DNA of 64,000 nt, from NCBI GenBank assembly GCA_001487125.1, contig LN913012.1, forward strand, positions 248,001 to 312,000. The letters run 5' to 3'. Shown here in pieces: positions 1 through 10,598 of the stretch. A program made the position numbers and the translations under genes. This stretch comes from Gabonibacter massiliensis. GTDB taxonomy: Bacteria > Bacteroidota > Bacteroidia > Bacteroidales > Marinifilaceae. Under the pieces are notes generated by a model. The model had not been told where the DNA came from and searched no databases. It saw nothing but the letters and a program-made list of their open reading frames with translations. Every line of letters begins with the position of its first letter. Position 1 is the first letter of the stretch.

Positions 1-816
1 ATTGTTCTTTGTTTTGCTTTGGCTTTGGTCATCTATCATTTCGTGTTCGGTAATCCTGCAAATTTTGTGAACAATGATCCGAATAATCATCCCTTACCTG
101 GAAATTTGTTAGGAACTGTTTATAAAGGAGGTATAATCGTTCCTGTGATTCAGACTCTATTATTTACCGTATTGACATTAAGTGTGGAACGTTTTTTTGC
201 TTTGCGCAAGGCAAGGGGTAAAAATGATTTGAAACAGTTTGTAATAAGAGTGAAGCAATCTCTGGCGGATGGAGATATCGAGGGGGTAAAAGCATTGTGT
301 GATGAACAGAAAGGAGCCGTTGCTAACGTAATACGGTCATCCTTGGTCACTTATGCCGATGTGAAGGCGAACGATAAAATGCTTAAGGAGGAGAAACAGT
401 TGGCCGTGAGAAAAGACCTGGAAGAGGCGACGATGCTGGAGTTACCTACCATGGAACAGAATTTACCCGTTATCGCGACGATAACCACGTTAGGGACCTT
501 GATGGGGTTGTTGGGAACCGTCATCGGCATGATCAAATCGTTTGCGGCTTTATCGTCTGCCGGGGGAACGGATTCCATTGCGCTTTCAACAGGTATTTCG
601 GAAGCTTTGGTAAATACGGCTTTTGGTATAGCCACGGGAGCTTGTGCGGTTATCGCTTATAACTTTTACACGAGTAAAATAGATGGCATTACGCATAGTA
701 TTGATGAAATAGGGGCTTATATCGTGCAAACTTTTGCCGTTCGCGAATCGCAAGTGAACGTTTTGAAAAAGACGGGAAATCGGGTCGCTCCGACGACCGA
801 TCCGCTTTTAGCATAA
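1..816 (+). CDS. exbB: MotA/TolQ/ExbB proton channel family protein, 5' end outside window
   Basis: Inner-membrane proton-channel subunit that, with ExbD, powers TonB. The reading frame is open from base 1, so the true start lies upstream and the TTG at 19 is not a start. Three hydrophobic segments are visible: one near residue 35-55, and two late ones separated by a short loop (PVIATITTLGTLMGLLGTVI, then GISEALVNTAFGIATGACAV), the usual ExbB/TolQ layout. The large cytoplasmic loop lies between the first and second. Two exbD genes and tonB follow on the same strand, which favours ExbB over MotA or TolQ. Family assignment is strong; the substrate served is unknown. Confidence 0.9.
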   Translation: MVLCFALALVIYHFVFGNPANFVNNDPNNHPLPGNLLGTVYKGGIIVPVIQTLLFTVLTLSVERFFALRKARGKNDLKQFVIRVKQSLADGDIEGVKALCDEQKGAVANVIRSSLVTYADVKANDKMLKEEKQLAVRKDLEEATMLELPTMEQNLPVIATITTLGTLMGLLGTVIGMIKSFAALSSAGGTDSIALSTGISEALVNTAFGIATGACAVIAYNFYTSKIDGITHSIDEIGAYIVQTFAVRESQVNVLKKTGNRVAPTTDPLLA

Positions 817-848
817 ATGAATACGAAAACCGTTAAAATGAATAGGTG

Positions 849-1451
849 ATGAGTCAGAAAATAAAAAAGAAATCGACACTTATCGATATGACGGCCATGA
901 GCGATGTGACGGTCTTATTGTTGACATTCTTTATGCTGACATCCACTTTTATCCAGAAGGAGCCCGTGAAGGTTGCTCCTCCGCAGTCCGTGTCGGAAAT
1001 AAAGATACCGGAAAACAATATTGTATCCATATTGATCGAATCGAATGGAAAGGTATTTATGGGTTTGGATAAACCTCAGGATCGGATGGAAGTTTTAAAG
1101 AAAATGGGAGAGAATTATCATATCGCTTTTACTGATCAGGAGTTGAAAAAATTTAGTTTGAATACTTCTTTTGGGGTTCCTATTCAAGGAATGAAACAAT
1201 TTCTTGCGTTATCTCCGGAAGAGCAGGATAAGCTGATCATGAATTACGGCATACCGTGTGACAGTACGGATAATCAATTTAAGACCTGGATGCAATGCGC
1301 ACGGGAAGTAAATAAAGAGTTAGTCATTGCGATTAAGGCGGATCAAAGTACTCCTTATCCTTTGATTAAAGATATCATGAATACCCTTCAGGATCTAAGA
1401 GAGAATCGGTATAATTTGATTACCAATTTGAAGAATGCACCTGAAGTATGA
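849..1451 (+). CDS. exbD: ExbD/TolR biopolymer transport protein (first copy)
   Basis: Small inner-membrane partner of ExbB. It has a short basic N-terminus, one transmembrane helix (VTVLLLTFFMLTSTFI) and a periplasmic domain of about 150 residues. The helix is preceded by IDMTAMSDV, matching the ExbD signature in which an Asp at the membrane edge carries the proton. ATG at 849 is preferred to the GTG at 846. At 200 residues it is longer than E. coli ExbD (about 140), with a Cys-containing insertion in the periplasmic part (GIPCDST, MQCAREV), as is common in Bacteroidota. It lies between exbB and a second exbD. Confidence 0.92.
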   Translation: MSQKIKKKSTLIDMTAMSDVTVLLLTFFMLTSTFIQKEPVKVAPPQSVSEIKIPENNIVSILIESNGKVFMGLDKPQDRMEVLKKMGENYHIAFTDQELKKFSLNTSFGVPIQGMKQFLALSPEEQDKLIMNYGIPCDSTDNQFKTWMQCAREVNKELVIAIKADQSTPYPLIKDIMNTLQDLRENRYNLITNLKNAPEV

Positions 1452-1472
1452 GCAATTTTAAAATAAAAAATT

Positions 1473-2144
1473 ATGGCAGAGATTCAACAAAAAGAGGAGG
1501 GTGGCAGAAAAAAGGGTAAACAGAAAAAGTTCAACATTCATGTGGATTTTACACCCATGGTGGATATGAATATGTTACTGATTACTTTTTTCATGCTATG
1601 TACCTCCATGAGTAAACCTCAGACAATGGAAATCAGTATGCCTCGGAAGGATTTATTGAATGAACAGGAGCAAAATAAAGTGAAAGCTTCTAAGGCCATA
1701 ACGATTTTATTAGGGAAAGAGGGTAAGGTATATTATTACGTGGGGGAGCCGAATTATGATGATCCCGATTTGTTGAAAGAGACGGATTTTTCTTCCAACG
1801 GATTACGTGCTTTATTGTTGGGACGTAATCGGTTCGTGGTTCAAAAGATTCGGGAGCTGAAACAGAAAAGAGCCAACCTGGAGATTACGAATGAAGAGTA
1901 TATGAAGCAGTCTTCAGAGATCCGGAAAGATAAAGATTCTCCCGTGGTATTGATTAAAGCGACAGATTTTGCCAGTTATAAGAATCTGATAGATGCTTTG
2001 GACGAGATGCAGATTTGCAATATAGGGCGTTACGCTATTATGGATATTACTCCCGGCGATTTGCGTTTATTGCAGGATTTGACGCATGATGGGTATGCGG
2101 AAGATCTGAAAGAAGTTGTTCGTTATGTAGAATTAAAACAATAG
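1473..2144 (+). CDS. exbD: ExbD/TolR biopolymer transport protein (second copy)
   Basis: Second ExbD-type subunit in tandem. A lysine-rich N-terminus of about 25 residues leads to HVDFTPMVDMNMLLITFFML, the proton-carrying Asp and the single membrane helix, followed by a periplasmic domain to residue 223. It is clearly diverged from the first copy (different periplasmic sequence, no paired Cys), so the two probably form a mixed ExbD dimer or serve different contacts; that is inference. The start ATG lies 21 bases after the previous stop and tonB begins 3 bases after its own stop, so translation is likely coupled. Confidence 0.92.
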   Translation: MAEIQQKEEGGRKKGKQKKFNIHVDFTPMVDMNMLLITFFMLCTSMSKPQTMEISMPRKDLLNEQEQNKVKASKAITILLGKEGKVYYYVGEPNYDDPDLLKETDFSSNGLRALLLGRNRFVVQKIRELKQKRANLEITNEEYMKQSSEIRKDKDSPVVLIKATDFASYKNLIDALDEMQICNIGRYAIMDITPGDLRLLQDLTHDGYAEDLKEVVRYVELKQ

Positions 2145-2147
2145 GTT

Positions 2148-2972
2148 ATGGCGAAAGATTTGGATGTAACCTGCGGAGAATGGTGTGATCTGGTCTTCGA
2201 AGGAAAAAATAAAGAGTACGGGGCTTACGTGCTTCGTAAGAGTTCTTCCAGACGCCATATTACGGCATACCTGATTATTATCGGGTTGATCGTGTTGTTT
2301 ATGGTATTGCCGATTTTTATTCGTTTTTTAACACCGGTGAAGGCTCAGGAGAAAATGGTTACGGTAACTGAGTTGTCGAATTTGAAGATGGAATTACCGG
2401 AGGTAAAGGAAGAAAATAAGGTGGTTGCGGTAAATGTCCCGCCTCCTCCCACGTTGAAGAGCACGATAAAATTTACGGCTCCGGTAATTAAAAAAGATGA
2501 AGAGGTGAGGGAGGAAGACGAGTTGAAAACTCAGGAGGAAGTAACTCAGGCGAAGATGGCGATCTCGATAGCGGACGTAAAGGGAAACGATGAGGAGTCC
2601 GGAAAGGATATTGCCGATTTGGAGGATCATAAATTAGTCGTGAATGATGAAGATGCTGTTTTCCAGGTGGTCGAACAGAGTCCGACATTTCCCGGTGGGA
2701 TGAAAGCTTTGTTGAAATGGCTCGGTAAAGAGATTCATTATCCGCCGGTAGCAGAAGAGATGGGAATTTCCGGTAAGGTAATCGTTCAGTTCGTGATCGG
2801 AAAGGACGGGAGTGTCAGGGATGTCGAGGTGTTGCGATCCGTGGATGCAGATTTGGATAAGGAAGCCATACGGGTAGTTAAGAAAATGCCGAAATGGATT
2901 CCCGGAAAACAACAAGGTGTGCCTGTTTCTGTACGATTCACGTTGCCGATCACGTTTAAAATTCAACGGTGA
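2148..2972 (+). CDS. tonB: TonB energy transducer
   Basis: Couples the inner-membrane proton motor to outer-membrane TonB-dependent receptors. A cytoplasmic head of about 35 residues (ending in basic RKSSSRR) precedes one membrane helix (TAYLIIIGLIVLFMVLPIFI). Next comes a Pro/Lys/Glu-rich periplasmic spacer (VPPPPTLKS, then acidic EEVREEDELK), and then a TonB_C domain from about residue 185 (FPGGMKALLKWLGKEIHYPP, GKVIVQFVIGKDGSV) to the end. The long cytoplasmic head is usual for Bacteroidota TonB and unlike the E. coli protein. The next gene starts 3 bases after the stop. Confidence 0.93.
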   Translation: MAKDLDVTCGEWCDLVFEGKNKEYGAYVLRKSSSRRHITAYLIIIGLIVLFMVLPIFIRFLTPVKAQEKMVTVTELSNLKMELPEVKEENKVVAVNVPPPPTLKSTIKFTAPVIKKDEEVREEDELKTQEEVTQAKMAISIADVKGNDEESGKDIADLEDHKLVVNDEDAVFQVVEQSPTFPGGMKALLKWLGKEIHYPPVAEEMGISGKVIVQFVIGKDGSVRDVEVLRSVDADLDKEAIRVVKKMPKWIPGKQQGVPVSVRFTLPITFKIQR

Positions 2973-2975
2973 TTT

Positions 2976-3920
2976 ATGAAAAAATGGAGTAACTATACCG
3001 GGTTCGTTTTTGTTTTGCTGCTGATGGTTGCCTGTAAAGGCAACTCGTCGGCGGGACAGGAAACCTTGTTTGGCGGCGTAATGTCCATAGCTGTCGACCA
3101 AACTCTTGCTCCGCTTGCGGAGGAGGAGATAGCTGTTTTCGAATCGCGATACCAATACGCGGGAATACTACCTGAATATACGAATGAAGTAGAAGCGATC
3201 AATCTTTTATTGAAGGATAGCGTGCGTTTTGTTATAGCAACCCGTCCTTTATCGGGGGAGGAAACGGAATCGTTTCATAGCCGTAAATTTTTCCCGCGAT
3301 CGATAAAAATCGCCACGGACGGGATTGCCTTGATCGTACATAGACAAAATGCTGATTCGATTGTCAATTTGGATATGTTACAACAGATCTTTTCAGGAAA
3401 AGTGACGGATTGGAAAGAGCTCCCTTCCCGTTCCGCATCGGGAGAGATCCAGGTCGTATTTGATCACCCGAATTCCAGTACGGTTCGATACGTGATCGAT
3501 TCCATATGCCGGGGAGAACCGTTGTCCGGTCGTTGCCGGGCAGCCGGGACGAATCAGCGAGTCATAGATTATGTCGCACGTACACCGGGTGCTTTAGGGG
3601 TAATCGGGGTTAATTGGATTAGCGAAGACCAGGACTCTCTTTGCAAAGATTTTAGGAAGGATATTCAGGTTATGCGTGTCAGTCGTTCTCGACAACCTTC
3701 TTGTCAAAACAGTTATCAACCTTACCAGTATTATCTCTATACCGGTCAATATCCGTTGAGAAGAGATATCTATATTTTGTTGAATGATCCCAAGGGGGTT
3801 TTACCGACCGGATTGACCTCCTTCATTACGGGAGCTCAGGGCCAGAGAATTATTTTGAAGGCCGGATTGTTACCGGCCACGATGCCTGTGAATATCGTGG
3901 ATATAAGAAGTGAATTGTGA
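2976..3920 (+). CDS. PstS-like phosphate-type substrate-binding lipoprotein
   Basis: Predicted lipoprotein: signal peptide with lipobox ending LLMVACKG (Cys about residue 20), then a periplasmic binding-protein fold of the PBP2_PstS type. Typical family elements are visible: FSGKVTDWKEL, the loop DHPNSSTVRYVID resembling the phosphate-binding SGT region, and GALGVIGVNWIS. No pstC/A/B permease lies nearby. The gene sits 3 bases after tonB and 27 bases before a TPR gene, so it belongs to the TonB transcription unit. It may hand phosphate or another anion to the TonB machinery, or act as a periplasmic scaffold; this is inference. The ligand is not established. Confidence 0.8.
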   Translation: MKKWSNYTGFVFVLLLMVACKGNSSAGQETLFGGVMSIAVDQTLAPLAEEEIAVFESRYQYAGILPEYTNEVEAINLLLKDSVRFVIATRPLSGEETESFHSRKFFPRSIKIATDGIALIVHRQNADSIVNLDMLQQIFSGKVTDWKELPSRSASGEIQVVFDHPNSSTVRYVIDSICRGEPLSGRCRAAGTNQRVIDYVARTPGALGVIGVNWISEDQDSLCKDFRKDIQVMRVSRSRQPSCQNSYQPYQYYLYTGQYPLRRDIYILLNDPKGVLPTGLTSFITGAQGQRIILKAGLLPATMPVNIVDIRSEL

Positions 3921-3947
3921 AATTGATGGATAAAAAAATGTAAAGTC

Positions 3948-5600
3948 ATGGACTCGATAAAATTGATAGGATGTATAGGTTTGTTATTTGCCGGATTATG
4001 CGGAAAGGCGGCGGACAATAAAGAGGGTATTGAGTTATATCAATCAGGGATGTATGATGTCTCTAAAATCTATTTTTTGAAAAATTTGGAAACCATAGTT
4101 CCGGAACAAAAGATGGAGGCGTATTATTATTTGGGTGAAAATTACGTGATGTTAGGGCAAATCGATTCCGCACGAATTTATTACGAAAAGGGGATGGAAA
4201 TTCAACCGGAATATCCTTATAATCGTATAGGGATTGGCATGTTAAAATTGAAAGAGGCGGAGGAAGAGGCGGAGGATATTTTTAAAGAAGTTCTTAAAAC
4301 CAAAGGATATAAAAAAGATGTCCGTTTACAGGTGGCGTTGGCCCGGGCTTATTATTATGCCGGTAATAGGGAAAAAGCGATGGAATATATACAACAAGCC
4401 AAGGAGTATGATGCTGAAAGCGGATTACCCTATTTATTGGAGGGAGATATTTTGACAAAAGAGGGCCGTATCGGAGAGGCTTGTGCAAAATACGACATGG
4501 TTCTTTATTTTTCTCCGGATTGCATAGGAGCTTACCTCAAATTGGCTCGGTTATATATGACGGCCAATTCATCGCTTTCAAAGGAAAACTTGAATCACGT
4601 GAAGGAGATGGCTCCTGACTTTTGCGGAACGTATGGTATGCTTGGCGAGCTGTATGAGATGTCCGGCGACTATAGTAATGCGGCGAAGTATTATGGAGAA
4701 TTTATTCGTTGCGGGTATAGCGATTCGGGTCATAGGTTACGTTATGCGGGAATCCTTTATTTTAACAAACAATACGAAGAGATGTTTCCGGTAATCAATT
4801 CGGTCTTAAAAGAGTTGCCGGATAGTAAAGTGGCCAAAAGGTTGTATGCTTATTGTCTATCGAAACTGGAGACGGGGACCAACGGGATAGATGCTATCCG
4901 GCATTTTATGGAAACGACTTCCGAAAATGAATGCATCGCGCAGGATTTTTTGTGCTATGCCGAGCAATTAGCATCGGTAGAACGTTATGATGATGCTCTC
5001 TCTTATTACGAAAAAGCATTGCTTAAGGATGAGACGAAAAGAGAGCTTTACCGGGAGATGATGGATATATGTATAAAAACAAGGCAACCGGATCGGGCCA
5101 TTCGTTATTACCGAAAATATACGGAAACGACGGATAACTGCGAACCCGGGGATGTGTTGCGATTGGGAAAATGTTTTTATGACGTGGCATGTCGGGACTC
5201 CGTTGCGGAATCTCGAAATAGAGAGTTGATGGTAGCTGATTCTTTATTCCATATCGTGAGCGAAGAGGTGCCGCAAAGTTATGTCGGTTATTTTTGGTGT
5301 GCCCGGACGAATTCCATGTTAGATCCGGAGACGGCAAAAGGTTTGGCCCGTCCTTATTATGAAAAAGTAATTGAAATTGCTTTGGGACAGCCGGAACGTA
5401 ATAAGAAAGAGCTGATAGAGAGTTATAAATATTTGGGGTACTATTATTATTTGCAAGCGGATGCCGTTACGGCTAAGAATAATGGCAATCCTTTACCGGC
5501 TAAAACGGAATATGATACTGCAAAATCCTATTTTTATAAAGTGATCGGGCTTGATCCTTCGGATGAGGTTGCCAAGCAAGCATTGGAACAGATCAAGTAG
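3948..5600 (+). CDS. TPR-repeat protein, last gene of the TonB cluster
   Basis: 550-residue protein with an N-terminal hydrophobic stretch (IGCIGLLFAGLCGKAA, likely a secretion signal). It is followed almost entirely by helix-turn-helix tetratricopeptide units (for example YYYLGENYVMLGQIDSARIY, YDDALSYYEKAL, TRQPDRAIRYYRKYT). TPR proteins act as protein-protein adaptors. Position directly after exbB-exbD-exbD-tonB-pstS suggests that it organises or regulates the TonB complex in the periplasm; no catalytic motif is present. The product name must stay general. Confidence 0.82.
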   Translation: MDSIKLIGCIGLLFAGLCGKAADNKEGIELYQSGMYDVSKIYFLKNLETIVPEQKMEAYYYLGENYVMLGQIDSARIYYEKGMEIQPEYPYNRIGIGMLKLKEAEEEAEDIFKEVLKTKGYKKDVRLQVALARAYYYAGNREKAMEYIQQAKEYDAESGLPYLLEGDILTKEGRIGEACAKYDMVLYFSPDCIGAYLKLARLYMTANSSLSKENLNHVKEMAPDFCGTYGMLGELYEMSGDYSNAAKYYGEFIRCGYSDSGHRLRYAGILYFNKQYEEMFPVINSVLKELPDSKVAKRLYAYCLSKLETGTNGIDAIRHFMETTSENECIAQDFLCYAEQLASVERYDDALSYYEKALLKDETKRELYREMMDICIKTRQPDRAIRYYRKYTETTDNCEPGDVLRLGKCFYDVACRDSVAESRNRELMVADSLFHIVSEEVPQSYVGYFWCARTNSMLDPETAKGLARPYYEKVIEIALGQPERNKKELIESYKYLGYYYYLQADAVTAKNNGNPLPAKTEYDTAKSYFYKVIGLDPSDEVAKQALEQIK

Positions 5601-5610
5601 AATCCTGCCA

Positions 5611-5672
5611 GGAAAACGTTAGGCAATAAAAGATGTCTTTTTCTCTTGATCTAAAGCTTGCCTCCGTTTTCC
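5611..5672 (+). terminator. Long imperfect hairpin after the TonB cluster
   Basis: The arms at 5611-5626 and 5658-5672 pair except for a one-base bulge and a mismatch (GGAAAACG..AGGCAA with TTGCCT..CGTTTTCC). The loop itself contains AAAAGA-TG-TCTTTT followed by T-rich sequence. It probably ends the TonB-cluster transcript, though the outer stem has no T-run directly after it. Confidence 0.45.
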
Positions 5673-5731
5673 GATTCTATGCGACCTGTGGTGGGTTGCG
5701 TTGGAAGATATGGTTTTTTATTTGAAATATG

Positions 5732-5762
5732 TTGTAATAATTCAAAATTGGCATTATCTTTG
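5732..5762 (+). promoter_or_regulatory. Promoter of the small secreted protein gene
   Basis: TATCTTTG at 5755-5762 matches the Bacteroidota -7 element, with TTG at 5732-5734 twenty bases upstream as the -33 element. The start codon at 5780 follows at a short distance. Confidence 0.6.
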
Positions 5763-5779
5763 ATAGTGTATGAGTAGTT

Positions 5780-6172
5780 ATGCAAAGATTGATTTGGATT
5801 ATATTGATTTTATCGGTGTCCCTGAGTGTCGGGGCAAAACCTTTCCAGAAAGCTATTTATGAGGGAGAGGAGGAAATTTCAATTGTTTCCGAGGATTGTC
5901 AGACGAGTTTTTCTTTGCCTGTAACAGTTGATAAATTAATGAATGTTTACGATTGGATAGGAAATTCGTTTGTTTTGACGCCTACTGTTGATTTGCCTGC
6001 TGAATCCGAGTTTCAAAAGGGCAAACGGTCTGATCCTTTTGCGAGGAGTAACCGTCAAACGATGATCGCTTTATTGATATGTACCGACAGTTACCGGAAG
6101 ATAGGGGGGTATTTATTCGAGCGGCATATACAAGGATTTTATATCTATATGTTGAGTAAAATGATTATTTAG
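5780..6172 (+). CDS. Small secreted protein of unknown function
   Basis: 130 residues with a clear signal peptide (LIWIILILSVSLSVGA, cleavage near residue 19). The mature part is about 110 residues and contains two short hydrophobic stretches. I do not recognise a family. It has its own good -7/-33 promoter and lies alone between the TonB cluster and atpD on the same strand, 127 bases before atpD. Codon use and composition resemble the neighbours. The end IQGFYIYMLSKMII is unusually hydrophobic and could be a membrane contact. Real gene status is probable because of promoter plus signal peptide. Confidence 0.55.
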   Translation: MQRLIWIILILSVSLSVGAKPFQKAIYEGEEEISIVSEDCQTSFSLPVTVDKLMNVYDWIGNSFVLTPTVDLPAESEFQKGKRSDPFARSNRQTMIALLICTDSYRKIGGYLFERHIQGFYIYMLSKMII

Positions 6173-6290
6173 TTCTATTTGAGCCTATTAAATAGAGGAT
6201 ATTCCTGCCTTGTAATGTTAACGGTATTAGAATAATAACTTTTTTAGTTGAAATACGTTAACATATTGTTCTGAAGTTTAGAGATTTTAA

Positions 6291-7805
<1,515 letters not shown>

Positions 7806-7834
7806 AGGTTTTGTCGAGTAGAAAGGAGGGTATT

Positions 7835-8068
7835 ATGAAATTGAAAATTATTTCTCCGGAAAAAGTAGTATATAAAGGCGAGGTGGAACGGGTCTCTTTG
7901 CCGGGAAGTCTGGGATTTTTTACCGTTTTAAAGGATCATGCTCCCTTGGTCTCCTCGTTGGTTGAAGGAAAAATTGTTTATTTAGAAGCAGAAGGAGAGA
8001 AAGAGATGGAGATCGAAAGCGGAGTGGTGGAAGTGCGAGATAACGAAGTGATTATTTGTATCGGTTAA
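7835..8068 (+). CDS. atpC: F1Fo ATP synthase subunit epsilon, N-terminal domain only
   Basis: 77 residues. The start is ATG 7835, preceded by AAAGGAGG at about 7821-7828, one of the few strong ribosome sites in the window; the upstream in-frame TTG at 7811 is rejected. Sequence KIISPEKVVYKGEVERVSLP and GFFTVLKDHAPLVSSLVEGK is the epsilon beta-sandwich domain that contacts gamma and the c-ring. The C-terminal two-helix inhibitory domain (about 45 residues in E. coli) is absent. Short epsilon subunits of this kind are usual in Bacteroidota. It lies between atpD and atpB with small gaps. Confidence 0.95.
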   Translation: MKLKIISPEKVVYKGEVERVSLPGSLGFFTVLKDHAPLVSSLVEGKIVYLEAEGEKEMEIESGVVEVRDNEVIICIG

Positions 8069-8072
8069 GGTT

Positions 8073-9188
8073 ATGAAAAAATGGATTACATATTTCGTGA
8101 TGCTGTTTTTGTTTGCAGGGGGTATGAAGGTATATGCCCGCGAGAATCCGGAAGTACCGAACGATACTTTGGGAATCGCATCGAGAATGAGTACGGGCGA
8201 TGAGATCGATCAGGAAGGAAAGAAAGATGTTTTCCAGCCTAAAAAGGTTATTTTTGAGCATTTGGGAGATACGTACGGGTGGGAAATTGCCAGCAATCTG
8301 AAATTACCTTTGCCTGTTATTGTAAGAGATGATACAGGTAAATGGCATCTATTCAGTTCAAAGCATATTGAGAAGGGAAAAAAACACGAGGGCTTTTATG
8401 TTGCCGGAGAAGGAAAATACGAGAATAAGGTAGTAGGCGAGGACGTTTCGGGTAATTTGTATCGGCCGATGGATTTTTCTATCACGAGAAATGTGATGTC
8501 GATTATTCTGACAGCCCTTTTAACCCTGTGGATGGCTTTTGCTTTGGTTCGTTTTTATAAACGAAAGAGATGGAAGGCTCCTCGTAAGATATTAGGATTC
8601 ATTGAGATGATTATTGAGATGCTGTATCGGGAAGTTATTGTCGGGATACTGGGAGAAGAAGCTAAGCGTTATGCCTCTTATTTGTTGACCGTATTTTTCT
8701 TTATTTTCATAGCCAATATAGTGGGGATGATTGCCGTTTTTCCCGGGGGAGCTAATGTGACCGGAAATCTCTCGATTACGTTGGTATTGGCTTTGTGTAC
8801 TTTTGTTATCGTGAATGTATCGGGAACGAGGAGGTATTGGAAAGACGTTTTTTGGCCGGATGTACCGACTTGGCTGAAGTTTCCTCTTCCGATCATGCCT
8901 TTGATTGAAATATTCGGGGTATTCACGAAACCGGCCGCTCTGATGATCCGGCTTTTCGCCAATATGCTGGGAGGGCATTTGATTATCATTATTTTGATAT
9001 CGTTGATATTCCTGTTCGGGGCCATGGGAAGCCTTGTGGTGGGTACGACGACAGTTTTATCCGTTTTTTTTGCCGTGTTTATGGATTTGATTCACGTGTT
9101 GATCTCTTTTATTCAGGCTTATGTGTTTATGATGCTTTCAGCCTTGTTTATAGGATTAGCCCGGGTAAAAAAGAGCAGTGACGAATGA
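8073..9188 (+). CDS. atpB: F1Fo ATP synthase subunit a
   Basis: Membrane stator subunit with the proton half-channels. Its 371 residues include a cleavable-looking signal (YFVMLFLFAGGMKVYA) and an extra periplasmic N-terminal region of about 130 residues absent from E. coli AtpB but usual in Bacteroidota. Membrane helices begin near residue 140. The essential Arg is in KPAALMIRLFANMLGGHLII. The last helices include LIHVLISFIQAYVFMMLSAL. The ATG is 5 bases after the atpC stop. The 81-base gap to atpE holds no recognisable atpI. Confidence 0.97.
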   Translation: MKKWITYFVMLFLFAGGMKVYARENPEVPNDTLGIASRMSTGDEIDQEGKKDVFQPKKVIFEHLGDTYGWEIASNLKLPLPVIVRDDTGKWHLFSSKHIEKGKKHEGFYVAGEGKYENKVVGEDVSGNLYRPMDFSITRNVMSIILTALLTLWMAFALVRFYKRKRWKAPRKILGFIEMIIEMLYREVIVGILGEEAKRYASYLLTVFFFIFIANIVGMIAVFPGGANVTGNLSITLVLALCTFVIVNVSGTRRYWKDVFWPDVPTWLKFPLPIMPLIEIFGVFTKPAALMIRLFANMLGGHLIIIILISLIFLFGAMGSLVVGTTTVLSVFFAVFMDLIHVLISFIQAYVFMMLSALFIGLARVKKSSDE

Positions 9189-9251
9189 TCGAATAAAAAA
9201 TGAATGAAAACAGTTATGGGGTTGTGAAACGATAGATGAAATTAAGAATAA

Positions 9252-9524
<273 letters not shown>

Positions 9525-9534
9525 ACGTTAGATT

Positions 9535-10032
9535 ATGTCGTTATTTACACCGGAATTCGGGTTGGCGTTTTGGATGCTGGTTGTTTTTTTGATCCTGTTG
9601 GGTATTCTCGGAAAGTTCGCTTGGCCGGTGATCATAAAAAACATGGAGGAACGGGCTGCTTTTATTGATAAAGGCGTGGAGTTCACCCGGGAAGCTCAAA
9701 AGGACAGGGAACAGGCGAAAGTCGATGCCCAAAAGTTGCTTGCCGAAGCGCAAAAGCAGCAATTGGAGGTGTTACAGCAAACAGAACGACTGAAACGGGA
9801 AAAAATAGAAGAGGCTCGTCAAGAAGCGGATAAGGAGGCTCGTCGGGTGGTGGAGGCGGCAAAATTGGCTGTAGAACAATCGAAGCGGGAAGCTGAATTG
9901 CAAATGCGAAGGCAAGTGGGGATACTTTCTCTTCAGATTGCGGAAAAGTTGGTACGAAGAGATTTGTCTACCGATAAGGCTCAGATGGAAATCATCGATA
10001 AGTTATTGAACGAGTTAGAGAATAAAGAGTAA
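9535..10032 (+). CDS. atpF: F1Fo ATP synthase subunit b
   Basis: Peripheral-stalk subunit, 165 residues. One N-terminal membrane helix (LAFWMLVVFLILLGILGKFAW) is followed by a long charged, Ala/Gln/Glu-rich coiled coil (AKVDAQKLLAEAQKQQLEVL, EEARQEADKEARRVVEAAK) and a C-terminal delta-binding segment (LSLQIAEKLVRRDL). Size and layout are normal for the family. There is one b gene, with no b' duplicate. It starts 10 bases after atpE and ends 5 bases before atpH. Confidence 0.96.
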   Translation: MSLFTPEFGLAFWMLVVFLILLGILGKFAWPVIIKNMEERAAFIDKGVEFTREAQKDREQAKVDAQKLLAEAQKQQLEVLQQTERLKREKIEEARQEADKEARRVVEAAKLAVEQSKREAELQMRRQVGILSLQIAEKLVRRDLSTDKAQMEIIDKLLNELENKE

Positions 10033-10037
10033 AAAGC

Positions 10038-10574
10038 ATGGATGAAGGATTGATTGCACGTAGATACGCGAAGGCCCTATTCCGGTACGCGCAAAGTTTA
10101 GGAGTGGAAGAGTTGGTCTATGATAAGATGAAATTATTTCAGGCAAACTATATCTCTCATCCGGATTTGCAAAAGGCTTTGCTGAATCCGATGTTATCGG
10201 TTGATGATAAGATACAACTTTTGTCGACAGCGATCGGGATAGAGCCGGGACAAGCTTATTTGAGGGCCATTCGGTTGCTGATCAAAAATCACCGGGAGAT
10301 GTATATGAGATCGATTTGTCTGATGTATCAGAAACTTTATAGAGAGGCTTACGGTATAATACGGGTAAAAGTGGTTACTGCAACCGATCTGAAGGAAGAA
10401 GGATTGGAGAGAATCAAGGCATTTGTGAGAAAACATACGGATAAGACGATCGAGTTCGTGCATAAAATAGATCCGGCCATTATAGGGGGATTTATATTAG
10501 TAATCGGAACCCGTCAGTTGGATGCTTCATTGCTCAGGGAATTAAAGGATATTCGTTTGGGACTTTTGAAATAG
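10038..10574 (+). CDS. atpH: F1Fo ATP synthase subunit delta
   Basis: 178-residue OSCP/delta subunit that links the top of F1 to the b stalk. The N-terminus LIARRYAKALFRYAQ is the family signature, and the C-terminal IGGFILVIGTRQLDASLLREL matches the conserved delta end motif. Length is normal. It sits between atpF and atpA as in other Bacteroidota, with 24 bases to atpA. Confidence 0.95.
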   Translation: MDEGLIARRYAKALFRYAQSLGVEELVYDKMKLFQANYISHPDLQKALLNPMLSVDDKIQLLSTAIGIEPGQAYLRAIRLLIKNHREMYMRSICLMYQKLYREAYGIIRVKVVTATDLKEEGLERIKAFVRKHTDKTIEFVHKIDPAIIGGFILVIGTRQLDASLLRELKDIRLGLLK

Positions 10575-10598
10575 GAATTAATTTTTAAGTGAAAAGTT

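Noticed and set aside
9199-9234. 11-codon frame between atpB and atpE as an AtpI relic
   Set aside because: Too short, no membrane character; the AtpI gene is simply absent at this place.
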